From: Mya arenaria
Taxonomy: Eukaryota > Mollusca > Bivalvia > Myida > Myidae
NCBI RefSeq assembly: GCF_026914265.1
Contig: NC_069124.1
Coordinates: forward strand, 12,913,723 to 12,977,722
Direction of reading: 5' to 3'
DNA: 64,000 nucleotides
Part shown: positions 1 to 16,557 of the stretch, one piece after another
How positions within the stretch are numbered: the stretch's first letter is position 1
How the letters are laid out: every line of letters begins with the position of its first letter
The notes under the pieces: model-generated
Database searches by the model: none
What the model saw: only the letters and a program-made list of their open reading frames with translations
Told to the model about the DNA's origin: nothing
Made by a program: the position numbers and the translations under genes

Positions 1-3000
1 TCTGCTGGTACAGATAACCTGTGGGAGCTGGTTGCCGTGGAGACTGGCCTGGATGATTCCATGTTGTCATCTAACTACAGCAAGGGAATTATGCATGTCA
101 AGCATCTTGTCAAATTTACCTCAGTAAGTAGATTTAGCATCCTGAATAATTTTACCTCATTAGTCGATAAAGCGTCCTGAACAAGTTTTTTTGTTGGATA
201 TCAGTGACATAAGTCAAAAAAATCATTGGGTGTTTATATGATACCAAAAGGTGATGGTAAAATCTTGACTGCGCCAGTCTTTTCTAAAAAGTTTAAATGA
301 AGCATGTCCCTCTCTGTGAGGGTGCAATCTGGTTCAATCAAGTTAGCATTAATGAGGGTATGATTTTCACATAGCTGGAATATGTTCATTTAAATTAAAA
401 ATCTTATCTTCTTGATTGAGATACAGATTTTCATCAAGCCACACATTTTTGCCTCTAGTATATACCAATACTAAACACATGAACTGTATTTGTTTTATCT
501 TTCAAAAAGCGGCCCAGCAAGTCCAGAGCAAGAAAAAGGGTACTACACCTTGAGGCTTTAACCCTTAAACACTTGAGAGATGCTCACTCTTTCCTAATTT
601 GTTTTCCTCATTTTTCAGTCTGAAGCCCAGGAGTTGGAGATGTCCCGTCTCACCAAAACGGTGGTTGGGGTGGGAAAGGGGTCACGAGAGGATCGCCTGA
701 AGCATGCAGCCGACCTCCATCTCCAAGCAGGCAACCTGCAGCGATACTGTGAACTCACGGTGGAACTCGGGCAGTGGGAAAGGGCACTAGCAGTCGCTCC
801 AGGAGTCTCACATGGGTACTGGAAGAGTCTGTGTAATAGGTAACTGTGCTTTTGCAGTAAATTTTGCTTTTGATGCATGAAATGTAAGACCTTTGCATGT
901 ATTGTGTAAGGAGTATGTTTACTGGTATGTTTAAGATTCTTCATTGCTTGTTCTGTCTGGATTCTGGAAGACTTTTAAGCTGGGCAAATTTCCCTAATTC
1001 AATCAATGGTCAGTACAATAACCATAATACCCATCAGTGTAAATTGAAAATGTTGATGTCTTTAATACAGATATTCTGAGTGCCTCGTCCAGGAGGAGAG
1101 TGACCTTGCCCCTGTGTTTTGCACCGCCTCTGGGGCCATACAGACCCTGGTGAACTTCTACCAGGTGCGGGGCCAGATGCAAGAGGCTGTGCTAGCCACC
1201 CAGGTAGCATGTGAGGGGTCGAGCAATATCGACAGGACTGAGGTTAAGGGTCAGACAAGTAACGGGCTTGAACCTTCAAAGGAACAGCAGCAGTAAGTAG
1301 CTTAATTCCTAATTTGCATACCTGTTTTATATTTGAGCTGATAAAATATCATTTTTAAGAAATATTAGCAACGTACATTTAGATATGAACATTAAATGTA
1401 AAAGGGACTCGTTCACAAATAGGGGTTTTCCTGTAATATGGGAATACATGTGTAAATAATGTATTGTTTCTTCACTGAATATTGTTTATATATACTATAT
1501 TGTTGCATGTAGGTTGGTACACAGTGCAGTTAAGGCATGGTCAGAGTGGTACTTGTGGAATGGGGACCCAGTGTCTGCTGCCTGCTGTCTTCTGGCAGTC
1601 AGTGACCATCAGGTATGTCACATTGGTTAATTGTGTACATTGGGACATGTACATAGAATTTATAAAAGTTTAAACTGGATCGTTAGTCTAGTAAGGGAGA
1701 ATTTTTAAAAAAAAAATTGCTGTTAACATTGTGTTAACATCAAACATTGTTATGTTAATGTTTATTTTAACTTGCCAAATTGTGTGTCTCGGCTTTAGAG
1801 TCATCTCAATGTAATAGAATATCATTGATACATTAAAAGGTGTAGCCTTCTGAAAGATAACATACTTTTATAGTCATTCTACATTACAGGGAGCCATGAG
1901 CAGACTTCTTCAAGGTAATGAGCTGGAGCTTGCTGTTGCTATGGGAACAGTTCTGGGCGGGGTTGACAGTCTTCTGCATACAGCCATAGAGTTGTTGTCA
2001 AGGCGATGTGAACGCCTGGGCAAGTGGTACCTTGCTATTGACCTTCTTTTACGCGTGCCAGACAGTAAGAGACTGCTGGCCATGTGTTGTGCACGATGCT
2101 CTGGATCAGAGGAAGAACGGAATACTCTTTATCAGAGGGTGAGTAGACTTATATAATTATGTACTAAAAGGTAAACAGTATCATGTGACTTCTAAGCACA
2201 CATTTTTTGTGTTTTAGGGGTTTTTAAGAAATAATGTGTGAAAGAAATGAAAGATGCCTACTGATATGTTTACCGTAAAATGGGTACATAATGATTTTTT
2301 GTTTTGCCTGCTGACACTTAGAGCTTACTTTGTCCATCCCCATCTATGCCATTGTCGGCTTCAAACATCTGTACTTGATCAATAGCTTTGCATTCATTGA
2401 GGTAGAATCTTCAAACCTTGTATTCCCATTCTCATGGTCAGTAGATGACCTCTATATGTGTTGGTCAAAGGTCAATAACCATGGTGACCTTTACTGGAAA
2501 CATGATGGGTACTCCTGACAGGCCACAAATACAATTCCGGATTTTAAGTCTTGAGTGCTTACGGTAGCTCTTTTTTTGCAAAATTTCGTCTTTTTCATGC
2601 AGTAAGTTGTAAAAGACATCAAAAATAATATTACATCTTACACAATGTGTGTACTCCATTCGTACATGTATTTTAGGCAGTATAACATTTCCATCGTATT
2701 CCAGGCCCAGCTGCCATGTGTTGATGAGTGCCTGCAGGAGGCTCAGAGGTTAAAGCGACAATCTGACATGTTCGAGTGTGTAATGTACTACCTTCTGTCT
2801 CAGTCTCCTGAACTGGGACTCGACCTTGGGGTCGACTTTGTTCACAGTGAGTGGTTGAAATTTTTACTATGAATATTTAGTATGTGAATTGTTTCATACT
2901 TGCGATAAAGTATAACATATTAACATATACCCAACAGAGGTTGTTTGTATTGTTTAAATAAATAATAGTATGGAAGAGTTAGATTAAGATTATCTTGGAT

Positions 3001-5399
3001 TAAGATACAATGAAACAAAGGAGTGCATTTATACCTCATGTACATATACTGGTTTTAGGCCTGATCTTTAAAAGAAGTAGAAATTATAAGAAACATCAAT
3101 ATTTTTCAATGGCAGAATTAAGAGTCTTTTAAAAGTGTGATATCTTTTTTCCAGAGCAGATGAAAGGTGATGGCTGGACAGCTGATACAGTGTTCCCTAT
3201 GCTACAACTACTAGGTTGTGTCAGGACAGAAGTACTTCAAACTCACAGGTATGGACATTTAGTAGCATTTAAAATATAAATGGTTAAAATCATGTTATTA
3301 AGAAAAGTTTATGTTTGAATAAGGTATTTATTTGGAGTAATATATAATGTTTTAATAAAAATCTTGCATGGCTAGTGAAGGTTATAATGTGGTATTTTAG
3401 CACTGATCAAATTCTTAGTATGGTACAAGTTTAAAAAAACACGCACAAAAAATGTGTCAAGGTACGCTTAGTATCATTGTTTGTATTGTTTCTAGGAAAA
3501 AGTGTGAGTTGTTGTCATACAGTTTCTACATTGGAGCGTTGATGGCAATCAGGCGGGAATACCACTCAATAGTTGGAGCTCTCTTCAAATTCACACTGTT
3601 AGTAGTTTTCTTTCCTTAGGCTTAGCATGTATAGAAAATGAAATACCAAACTGTATTATAATAGATTATAAGTATCTATCATGTGTTTCCGGTACGGATA
3701 GAAAAATCTGACCCAAGTGCACGTGCTTAAGCCGGTAACGAGGCTTGTTGAGTTACTGGCCACACAGCGTGCCCAAGGTTTGGATTTTTCGATCCGGAAC
3801 GGAAAAACATGATTGATATTTTTTTGGCATATCTAAAATTATCAATTTGTGGAAAAATGACGTAGAAAACGATTTTTTGTACAATTCACTAAAAAGCATG
3901 TGCGACGTTGTTTACTGATGTCACGTTTTTTACGATGATTTATTTTCAAATTCAATTAAAAGTCACGCATACATATATATTTGATTGCGCTTTATTGGTA
4001 TTGCATAATATACTTTTCATAAACAATATAATAAAAGATATAAGAAGTAGCGCATTGTTGCGCGTGACTCATCTTTTATGGGGGGTGTGAGATGGGGTTT
4101 TCCAGCACTGGTCACATGACCAGAAACACACGGTATGCAAGAAAAATTCATGTAGGAGCGCCTGTCATGACAGATTATATATGGTTCCCCTTTCCTGTAA
4201 TTCTCCATGCTATATTTCAGGGGTATGTTGGCTAGTGCTGGAAGTGTTGAATTTGCTGTACCTCATGAAAAGATTGCTTCCCAGTATGCTGCTTGGCAGG
4301 CAGCCTATAATAACAGGCAAAGGTATGTAGTCTGCAGCCTTTAACAACAGGTATGGGTACATATCTGCGGCCTGTTACAATAGTCATAGGTACATATCTG
4401 TGGGCCTGTAACAACAGGTTTAAATACATGTCTGTGGCTTTTTGCCAAAGGTATGGGTACGTATCTGCAGCGTTAAATACAGTAGATTGCTTTTTTGGTG
4501 AGGGCCTTTTTTGGTATTGTTTGGTTTGGGTCCAATTTGTGAGGCCATTATCTGATGAACTGAAAGTGACTCTTAATTGAATATTTTGCAAAGTTTTTAA
4601 TTTGTGACATGATCGATTGGCGAACAATCAACAAATGGTACATCGGAGAATCTGCCATTTATGGTCATTTTTTAGTCTCCTTGTAAATTCTATAATGTTT
4701 CAGTTGTAATATTATTTTATCTTTTTTAACCATCAAAAATAAAGTCATATTCTAAACTATGGTAATTTCTGCTACTTCAGAGACAAGATTGCTGTAGACA
4801 GAATCCCCACTGACCTGAAGAGTGTGTATGATACTCTGTTACATAGGGCGGGCACAGAGACAAGCCCCGCCCACATTGGAGGGATGGGTGTGGCATCTGC
4901 TCATCTCCCCTCACACTCTGACATTCACCTGTCATGCCTTACACAGTCTCGCATTCAGGTAAAATTGAAAATTTCTTTCAAATGATTTGTGATTTTATAT
5001 ACATGTAACTGTTGTAAGTTATTACTAGTAAGAACTTATATCAGTCACTTGCCATGGTTCTGTAAGTCTGCTGGCAATAGTAAAATACAAGATTATTATT
5101 TCAAGTGAATTTCATATACACTAATAAATTGTAACGCAATTCTAAAAGATGTTAAAAAAAAGCATTAAAACTGATGAAAGCCATGGTTATACAATTCCTT
5201 TATAATGAATGATGATGGTAACTTTTGTATAACTGCAATTGTTATCTTGGCTTTATGATTTTCGAATGTTATTTTTCAGGGTCTTCCATACTTCCTTGAG
5301 GATTGCAAATCCACAGTGTCGCACAGTGAGGCCCTTATGTGGGCCAAGGTGTGCCCCTTCTCTCCACTTGCTACTGGTGCCAGAATGAACCCTTTCTGA
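1..5399 (+). CDS. WDR17: WDR17 C-terminal half (WD repeat-containing protein 17), 5' end outside window
   Basis: Eleven exons join in phase: <1-123, 619-839, 1071-1292, 1513-1612, 1890-2138, 2705-2846, 3155-3248, 3496-3597, 4221-4322, 4781-4958 and 5280-5399 (TGA), giving 550 residues. All introns are GT-AG. The product follows the alpha-helical, TPR-like C-terminal region of vertebrate WDR17, which lies after the WD40 propellers (upstream of this window). Shared blocks include SEAQELEMSR near residue 42, LQRYCELTVELGQWERALAVAPGV, a GNELELAV segment, LPSHSDIHLSCLT, and the terminal block EALMWAKVCPFSP ending in ARMNPF. The family resembles intraflagellar-transport WD proteins, but its function is poorly known. 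Two of its exon edges have been amplified into tandem arrays (4299-4475 and 5329-6190). The family call is very secure. Exon ends are inferred by eye. Confidence 0.93.
3679..3812. mobile_element. Short inverted-repeat element (MITE-like) in a WDR17 intron
   Basis: About 30-bp imperfect terminal inverted repeats: the left end reads TCATGTGTTTCCGGTACGG and the right end is its near reverse complement ending in AAAAACATGA. A related copy lies at about 22978-23067. No coding capacity. The superfamily is unknown. Confidence 0.6.
4299..4475 (+). repeat. 33-34-bp tandem array seeded by a WDR17 exon end and splice donor
   Basis: The last bases of the WDR17 exon ending at 4322, plus its donor, form the first of about five units that continue into the intron. 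Each unit starts GCAGCC or GTGGCC-like, carries an AACAACAG or similar block, then GTATGGGTACATATCT. Several units therefore keep a donor-like AG|GTATGG. Use of the second one would bring an in-frame TAA almost at once, so the first donor is the one consistent with the protein. Confidence 0.8.
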
Positions 5400-6190
5400 A
5401 AACACAGTAAGGCTCTGGTGTAGGCCACAGTTTGGTCCTTCATCCCTGTAGCTACTGGGAAAAGAATGAGTCCTAATTGTACAGTGGGGTTATGATATTA
5501 GCCAAAGTCTGCCCTTCTATCCTCTATGTATTGGGCGAAAATTAACCTCTTAAATCCTTGGTGAGGTAGTCATGTGAGTCATGGTCTGCCCCTCTCCACT
5601 CTAGCAACTGGTGCCATAATTAACCCTTTCTCAGTCTCTAGTGAGGCCCTTATCTGGGTTAAGGTATGCCTTTCTTCCTTCTAGCAACTTGTGCCAGAAA
5701 AAACACCTCTAGTTTCCCTGTTGTCAAAAGTCTAGCCCTTCTTTCCTCTTGCTACTGGGCCAGCATGAATCCCTTCTGAATTAACAATGAGGCTCAAAAT
5801 AATATGTGGGCAAAGGGGTGCCCCTTTCTCCATTTATAGTAACTTGTACTAGGATGAACCCCTTCTGAATACACATCAAACCCTAAAAGTGTAGCCAAAG
5901 GTGTGACCTTTCTTTAATCTATCTACTGTGGCCAAAATGAGCCTCTTGTGAATCAACATTGAGGCTCTTACATTGATCAACATATGCTCATTCTCCCTCT
6001 GCCCTCTGCTCTAGGTTCTGGGGCCAGAATGAATTCCGTGCATGCCCTTGTGTAGGTCAAGAGTTGCCATTTCTCCCTTCCAGCTACTGGACATCTAAAT
6101 ATAAAGTGAGGCCTTGATGTGGATAATGCTTTTGGGATCAGAATTAACCCATGTTAAGGACCAATTGTGAGCCAAAGTTTGCCTCTTATC
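5329..6190 (+). repeat. About 12 decayed 75-85-bp tandem copies of the WDR17 stop exon in the 3' region
   Basis: The first unit is the coding tail itself, GAGGCCCTTATGTGGGCC through the stop codon. After it come copies starting near 5408, 5484, 5561, 5640, 5708, 5787, 5878, 5960, 6042, 6106 and 6155. Each keeps versions of GTGAGGCCCTTATGTGGGCC, a TGCCCCTTCTC-like block, CTACTGGTGCCAGAATGAACC and a short tail. Divergence is substantial, so the array is old. The units are probably in the 3' UTR or just beyond it and are not needed for the protein. Confidence 0.85.
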
Positions 6191-6790
6191 CAAGAGGGGC
6201 CACCTTATCTCAGATACTTTGTATCATTTGTTTTAGCGTGCCAAAGCACTAAATATTTGCTTTGATATTAGCATTTATTAAGTTATTATTGCAAAATTTA
6301 CTAATACAGCCATCAAATGAACAATGTTGCTAGTGTTTTCCTGAAGATGGTCTGTATAGTTATCAACTTCGCCAATCTTTACAAATTAGTGCTGAATTGT
6401 GTAAGTGTTGTTTCTTTCTTTCCTGTTGTTTAAACTAATTGATGTTGATTTTAATCTTGTCTTTTGGCAAGTTTTGCAGTTTTGAAATCATGTGTTCAGA
6501 TTACTTTGTTATATCTACTCAAATACACATCATTGTTTTATAAACATATAACTTATAAGTGAATATAAAAGTTAAAGAATGTTCATTGATATAAAAATAT
6601 TTTATTGCCTTTTTTCTTTCAACATGATCGGATTTACAACAATGATATAGAGTATACAAAAAGCAAATGGGTTGGAGAAGAATGTTAAAGATTTGTGTTA
6701 TTTTGTAAAAGATACATGTTTATCTGTGTTGTGATCAACCACATTATACTCACCAATTGAATAGTGTAGATATAGTCTCTGTATGCACAA

Positions 6791-7112
6791 AAGTTTGATT
6801 GGAATGAACTCCTTCTTTGGTGTCATATGACCTGTAAAACAAAAAAGTGACATTTAACCTAAAAAAGAATATATATTTTTTTTCAGATTTATCAAAGGGG
6901 TCACTCCTACCAACGATCTAGCATAAACTATCTGGTATTTAGGCATTTCTAGATTTTTTGACATTGTTATACTGCAGTAGTTCATACTTATTTTATGCTA
7001 GTTAGTTGGTGACACCTGAAGATTTTTTTTTAAATGTTTCAGGTTAAATGCCACTTACATATGTTTTGCATGTCATATGACACCAAAGAAGGAGTTCATT
7101 CCCATCAAACTA
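6791..7112. mobile_element. Palindromic MITE-like element downstream of WDR17
   Basis: Long inverted repeats: the left arm AAGTTTGATTGGAATGAACT continues through a TCCTTCTTTGGTGTCATATG block, and the right arm carries its reverse complement, ending in ATCAAACT. The arms are about 70 bp. No open reading frame. Family not recognised. Confidence 0.65.
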
Positions 7113-7439
7113 CTGTGTCTTAATGTCTTAGGATTCTTGTATCATTGATTTCCCTTCCATTTACATTCGTTGTATTTGTTATTTGTTTTTTTACCGCCTT
7201 TGTTCAATGATTCTCATTATGTTTACACCAAGGCCAATTTTAACAGAACAATGTATTCCGTCCAATTCCACTGTGATATAGATTATAAATACACTCAATA
7301 TATGTCTGGTTGTTTCTCATTTGCATAATAAGTGTATATTAATATTGTTTGTTTAAAGTTTTGTTAAATTGAATATTTGTTACTTTTTTGTAATTTTAAT
7401 ACTGCTAGTAAAATAGTTTTAAAAATGTGTGTTACTTTG

Positions 7440-8180
7440 TTATTTTCAATGAATGTTTATAATTAAGAAGTCCACTGGTTATATAAATAAGTTAATAAAG
7501 GGAATGTTTATTATAAGGTGCTCCACTGGTTAAAAGACATTAAGTAGTAAAGAGAATGTTTATGATAATGAAGTCCTGTGACTGGTTATAGTCATTAATT
7601 AATAAAGAGAATGTTCATGATAATGAAGTCCTGTGACTGCTTGTAGTCATTAATTAATAAAGAGAATGTTCATGATAATGAAGTCCTGTGACTGGTTATA
7701 GTCATTAATTAATAAAGAGAATGTTCATGATAATGAAGTCCTGTGACTGGTTATAGTCATTAATTAATAAAGAGAATGTTCATGATAATGAAGTCCTGTG
7801 ACTGGTTATAGTCATTAATTAATAAAGAGAATGTTCATGATAATGAAGTCCTGTGACTGGTTATAGTCATTAATTAATAAAGAGAATGTTTATTAATGAA
7901 GTCCACTGGTAAAAGTCATTAATCGATAAAGAGAATGTTTATTGATGAAGTCCACTGGTAAAAGTCATTAATCGATAAAGAGAATGTTTATTGATGAAGT
8001 CCACTGGTAAAAGTCATTAATCGATAAAGAGAATGTTTATTATAAAATGGTCCACGGGTTATAAGACATCAAGTAAATAAGGGAATATTTATAAGAATGT
8101 AGTCCACTGCAGGTTATAGACGTTCATTAATAAATGATTATAATAAATTGGCCCACTGGTAATAAGACAAAGTAATGAAG
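7440..8180 (+). repeat. Tandem array with 55-bp and 49-bp units between WDR17 and MIF
   Basis: The 55-bp unit (AAGTCCTGTGACTGGTTATA, then GTCATTAATTAATAAAGAGA, then an AATGTTCATGATAATG-type block) repeats with starts at 7626, 7681, 7736, 7791 and 7846. A related 49-bp form with GTCCACTGG follows at 7901, 7950 and 7999. Degenerate units flank both ends. The 55-bp units each contain AATAAAG; the 49-bp units have GATAAAG instead. Confidence 0.9.
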
Positions 8181-8468
8181 GGAACTGTAAATACTACAAA
8201 TTGATTATCATTGTAACTATAAGTGAACTATTCTGTTTTTAAATTGTCTACATGTGATCGGTTTCTCAATCGTCTATTTCCGTAACTATTCGTAATGCTA
8301 TGGCGGGTCAATGTCATCCGTGCAAGGTCGAACTATTCATAATCTATTTATAGCGCAAAATGTCTTATCTGCAAAGAGAAAGTAGATTACAAAGTCGAAG
8401 GTTAAAGCCACATCTACTTGTTGTCTTTCGTATTTGTGGTTTAATACAGAAACGGGAAGGAATTAAAG

Positions 8469-10256
8469 ATGCCTTTATGTTACATATATACAAACCTGAA
8501 AAGTGAGGAGCTGGCGGATACTCTAGAGGAACAGTTGACAGTCTGTGTGTCTAAAACGCTCGGCAAACCAAGAGAAGTCAGTTTGTTTTAGTTTTATGCT
8601 AATTAGGTTGTTCGATTATGTATTATATAAAGCTGATATGAATCATTCTAGTCCTTAGATAGGCTTTAAAGAAATTTACACCTAAATTAAATATTGTACG
8701 CCACAAAAAGACCTGAAAGTCGGTATTGATCTGGGTTACTCGTATTCGTTTGATTTAATAACAGTTCAGTGAGTTTACTCGAGCCATTGATGTTTCGAAT
8801 TTCCACGTGTAAGTGAGTACCTGTTAATGTCATTCAACAGGGTCTTAAACTGGAACGGCTGTTATTTTTTCTGGTATACAAATATGGCTGAAATGCGAGA
8901 TAAATGGAACGAATATAGTACATGCATCTGAATCCTATTCGACTGGAAAACGAGCACAGTGAATGGTCAAAACCTTAAGCCCGTTGATATTGGACAAGGA
9001 ATGCAAATGATCGCAGAAGGATTATTAAGCTGTTCTTGACAATTTAATAGTTAATGTCACGGACCTTACATCATTAAATGAGACGTGAGGGTCGTCCCAG
9101 AGGTAGTGTGTTTGAATAGTGTGTACGTTGATAGTGTTGGATTTGTGCTCATGTACATGTTCCCTTACAGCGAATCTCGGTGCTGGTGTTCCCAGGGACC
9201 CGGATGATGTTTCAAGGTTCCGAGAATAAGGGAATTATTTGCCAGATCCGCTCTATCGATGTGTTTGACGAGAGCCGGAACCCAGCGTACTTCCCACCCA
9301 TCATGGAAGTCCTCACCACCGCCTCCGGGCTCGACGCCAAAAGGTGAGTGTTTTTAAAGACCTAAGATACAGCGGTCAGTTTTAATAAAGATCTTAGTGG
9401 ATTTTTTTCTTTGTCGAATTAAGTCGTAAACTGAAATTATCTTTATGTTATAAATTTGTTATTTTGCTACATAATTGAGTGAACTTTAAGCTGCACTCTC
9501 ACAGATTTTACGTTTTTACAACTTTTTTTCTTTTTTTTCCTTGGAAAGATGAACTTTTTGCGTAAATATCTGCAAACCAATGATAAAAGAATGCTGACAA
9601 AAGATCAGAGCACAGATTTGCATATTTCCTTTCGAAAATTAATGTTTTATGGCTTAAACCATTACTAACGGTTTAAGAAAAATGCATAAAACATGATTTT
9701 TTGGACTTATATATGAAATTCTGCGATCTAATTTTTTGTCAGCAGTCTTCTATCACTAGTTCCCATGGATTTTCGCGAAAATTGGCTCGTTCCAAGACAA
9801 AAAAAAAATAAAAAAAAGTTCTCAAAACGTTAAATTTGTGAGAGTGCAGCTTTAAGCCAGTTTTAAAATGAACACATCGTTGGGGGGAAATTGTCTTGCC
9901 ATTTGTGACCTTAACGTAATATTATTGAAGTTACGATCCTTAAAAACGGATCCCGTCTTTACATTTTTTTGCAGACAGATTAGTTGATCATGTGTATAAA
10001 ATAAAAGTGTGCGGTTGTAATATGATCAGGGATTTGTAAATATTCCGAAACGGTTGTTGGGGTTGGCTCAGGAGGTCTGTTCATTAAAGGTGTTGCAAGA
10101 ATTCTTTTCATATGGAAACGCATAAACGTGGTACATAGGGCTAGAACACATTTTGTAAACCTGTAGATAAAACATACAATGCATGTGTGTGTTTTTTTCA
10201 GGATCACAATCGAATTAGTGGATCTACCGGCACACATGGTCAAGACGGGAAAATGA
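8469..10256 (+). CDS. MIF: MIF / D-dopachrome tautomerase family protein
   Basis: Three exons, 8469-8576, 9171-9343 and 10202-10256 (TGA), encode 111 residues; human MIF has 115. The exon sizes and phases (36 codons, then 173 nt) match the vertebrate MIF gene layout. The start is fixed by Met-Pro: Pro2 becomes the N-terminal proline used as catalytic base in tautomerase members. The GKP segment near residues 31-34 contains the Lys32 equivalent. The middle exon has the VLVFPGTRM strand and RSIDVFDES, where MIF has HSIG. The CXXC oxidoreductase motif of human MIF is not kept (ICQI). The C-terminus ends in HMVKTGK without the human YYDMN segment, so tautomerase activity is uncertain. The protein is small, with no signal peptide, as is usual for secreted MIFs. 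An AATAAA lies 27 bp after the stop. Confidence 0.88.
9490..9850. mobile_element. MITE, GCTGCACTCTCACAG family, copy 1 (MIF intron 2)
   Basis: Terminal inverted repeats begin GCTGCACTCTCACAG and end in the matching CTGTGAGAGTGCAGC-like sequence. It is flanked on both sides by TTTAA (9485-9489 and 9851-9855). The interior is also imperfectly palindromic. Related copies lie at 17085-17389 and 58267-58471. Confidence 0.8.
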
Positions 10257-10282
10257 AAGAACAAGCTTTGTAGCCTCTTGTC

Positions 10283-10288
10283 AATAAA
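10283..10288 (+). terminator. Poly(A) signal of the MIF gene
   Basis: AATAAA lies 27 bp downstream of the MIF stop codon and just before the MITE at 10306. It is the first canonical signal after the gene. Confidence 0.55.
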
Positions 10289-10305
10289 TCGATCGTTTCC
10301 GATAT

Positions 10306-10791
10306 CAGTGTGTGTATACCACGTGATAAATTACGTCATATATGCTACGTCGGAAGGCAACATTTTGCTTAAAATGAACACTTAAAACAAAGATAACTTT
10401 TGTTTTACAACACCAATTTAAATAAAACAAAGGGCAGTCTATGTCGCTTAAAGAGCCCCGCCTTCGTTTTATTACTGGAGTTTGTTAAGGTGATTAGTTT
10501 CATCAAACACTTTGACAAACCTGATTCCAAAATAATGTTTTGGCAGTGCTCCGTCAGAGGGCCGTATTGTGAAAAGGTTTGTCGAAGTGTTTAAAGAAAC
10601 TAAACTCTCAATCAAACTCTGGTAAAAGACCGAAGGCGGGGCTCTGTAAGCGGCGTAGACTGCGCTATGTTTCATTTAAAATGGTGAAGAAACAGTGACG
10701 TTATCTTTGTTTAAAGTCTTCTTTCGAAGCAAAATGTTGCCTTACGACGTAGCATTTATGACGCAATTTATCACGTGGTATACACACACTG
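10306..10791. mobile_element. 486-bp MITE with long terminal inverted repeats, copy 1
   Basis: Begins CAGTGTGTGTATACCACGTG and ends with the reverse complement, CACGTGGTATACACACACTG; the TIRs are about 70 bp. It is flanked by GATAT (10301-10305 and 10792-10796), consistent with a 5-bp target duplication. The interior is also inverted around an AAAGAGCCCCGCCTTC / GAAGGCGGGGCTCT pair. No transposase. Copy 2 is at 12176-12652. Confidence 0.75.
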
Positions 10792-11332
10792 GATATTACT
10801 TTGATGATACATCTATAACTCCATTGTCTTGCAATAGTGTGTTCTAATGTAATACGTAAATATGTATATAAGTATATGTGACTTGAATTAATTTCCCCCG
10901 ACAATGTTCAGGCACAGCATTGTAATCAAGAACAATACCTAGGTGAAGATATAGGGCGTACTTGAATGGGCATCACATGCATGCTGTGTGTCTGAAACGC
11001 ATAAACTTTAACATGTATTTATAAGTAATATTTTATAATTCATAAATTCATGTTGCCATGGCTAATTACCCATTATACGAATGAGTGTACGTGTATTGTT
11101 ACTCAATGTTACTCAGGAGATGACACATTTGATAACTTGATCCATTTCCCTGTCATTATTATCAACTTACTTGGTGTACTTGTTCAATTAATAAAATATA
11201 GACATTTGAAACCAGCGCCTTGACTCTCAAAAACTTTAAACACGGTTTTACGGTGATATTTATTTTTTGAAATTATTCAGGTTTTTAGTACCACCATAAT
11301 AAATCATATTGAATATGAATTATTACATAGCT

Positions 11333-11338
11333 TTTATT
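11333..11338 (-). terminator. Poly(A) signal of the alpha-galactosidase gene
   Basis: TTTATT on the + strand (AATAAA on the coding strand), about 44 bp past the stop codon. Confidence 0.5.
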
Positions 11339-11381
11339 TAATACATTTAAGAACAATTTAAATACAGTACTAAACCCATGC

Positions 11382-15346
<3,965 letters not shown>

Positions 15347-16557
15347 CTTTATTCCGGTATCACGTATACAGTCTATCCAACACTTGCAGTATTTTGCGTT
15401 GTGTATGTGGGTTTTCCGGTAAGTTTTTACCTTAAATCTTCATATACAAATAGTTAATGCATAGAAGGTATAGAAGGCAATTGCGTGTATACATAAATGT
15501 ATTAATGATCTCTCTAGATCTTATAAAAACTAGTACACGCTTTTATTGTCAAGTATGTGTATCATATGACCACGCCAGCACAAACTGAAAAGATACGTTA
15601 TCGGACATCATGTTGCAGCGATTGAAATATAATCTCAGTTCTTAAGTCGATTATGTACCATGTTTTCAGCGAACCATGTGACCCCTCAGCAGTGTGTGTA
15701 CAATATACACATTCACTAAAATCATCCTTTCTTGTGTGACAAATGCGCTCTTAATCGATTTGCATGGAATCAAGAAATGGGACTGCATTGTGCTCAATTT
15801 TCATTAGCGGTACATTTCCTGAATTCTTGATAAGTGATGGAAAATAATACTTAAATCTTATTTCATACTGACTGTACAATGTATTCGAGACCTAATCGAT
15901 TTTGCAAAATTTAATCGATTACAGTCAATTAATTGACCGTAAATCTTGCAATCCATTACAGTCGATAATATAAACTATTACTTCATGCCTGGTTACTCTA
16001 TGACCAGACCAGCGAACGTATGTTGATGATTTTGTTTGTGTCAACGTGCATCGCTCGTGCACTTTAAGTACATGTTAGAGTTATTTTTTTAGCTCGCTCT
16101 AATTTCTGTAGATCGTCAGATTTGTAGAGTTATGCCCCATGACGGTCAGCTGAGGAAAATGGAAGAGTGCTTATATTCTCCATTCGGAGCTTCTCGGCCA
16201 TTTCTATCGAAAATACCCTCGGATATAATATGATGGACGTTTAAAAAATCAGATATGGGTACACTTTACGTCCGCTGAGAGTAGATCGTGTAGTAATTTA
16301 AATTAGCAGTTAAACTTAATGACTTAACTCTTTCGAAACTTAATTATGTTTGCAATAATACACTTCACTGGCTAACTAAGATCAACAAAAACAAAACTAC
16401 TTCTACTGACTTACAGGCATACATCCGAGGTTGTTTTCGACAAAAATTGGCCGAGGTGTTCCGAGTGTGTATTCTAATTATAAAATGCCACGACAACGAC
16501 GAAAACGAAAACAGAAAAGAAATGAAAAAAGAAAATGTTTTATTTCGATAGTTTTTC
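15347..16557. other. Spacer between GLA and the PASK fragment
   Basis: The segment upstream of GLA should hold that gene's promoter, but no convincing TATA, Inr or other site can be singled out. No coding exon, RNA gene or clear repeat boundary was found. The sequence is unique-looking and AT-rich. Confidence 0.5.

Noticed and set aside
7440-8180. CRISPR-like array
   Set aside because: Units are contiguous tandem repeats without unique spacers, in a eukaryotic setting.
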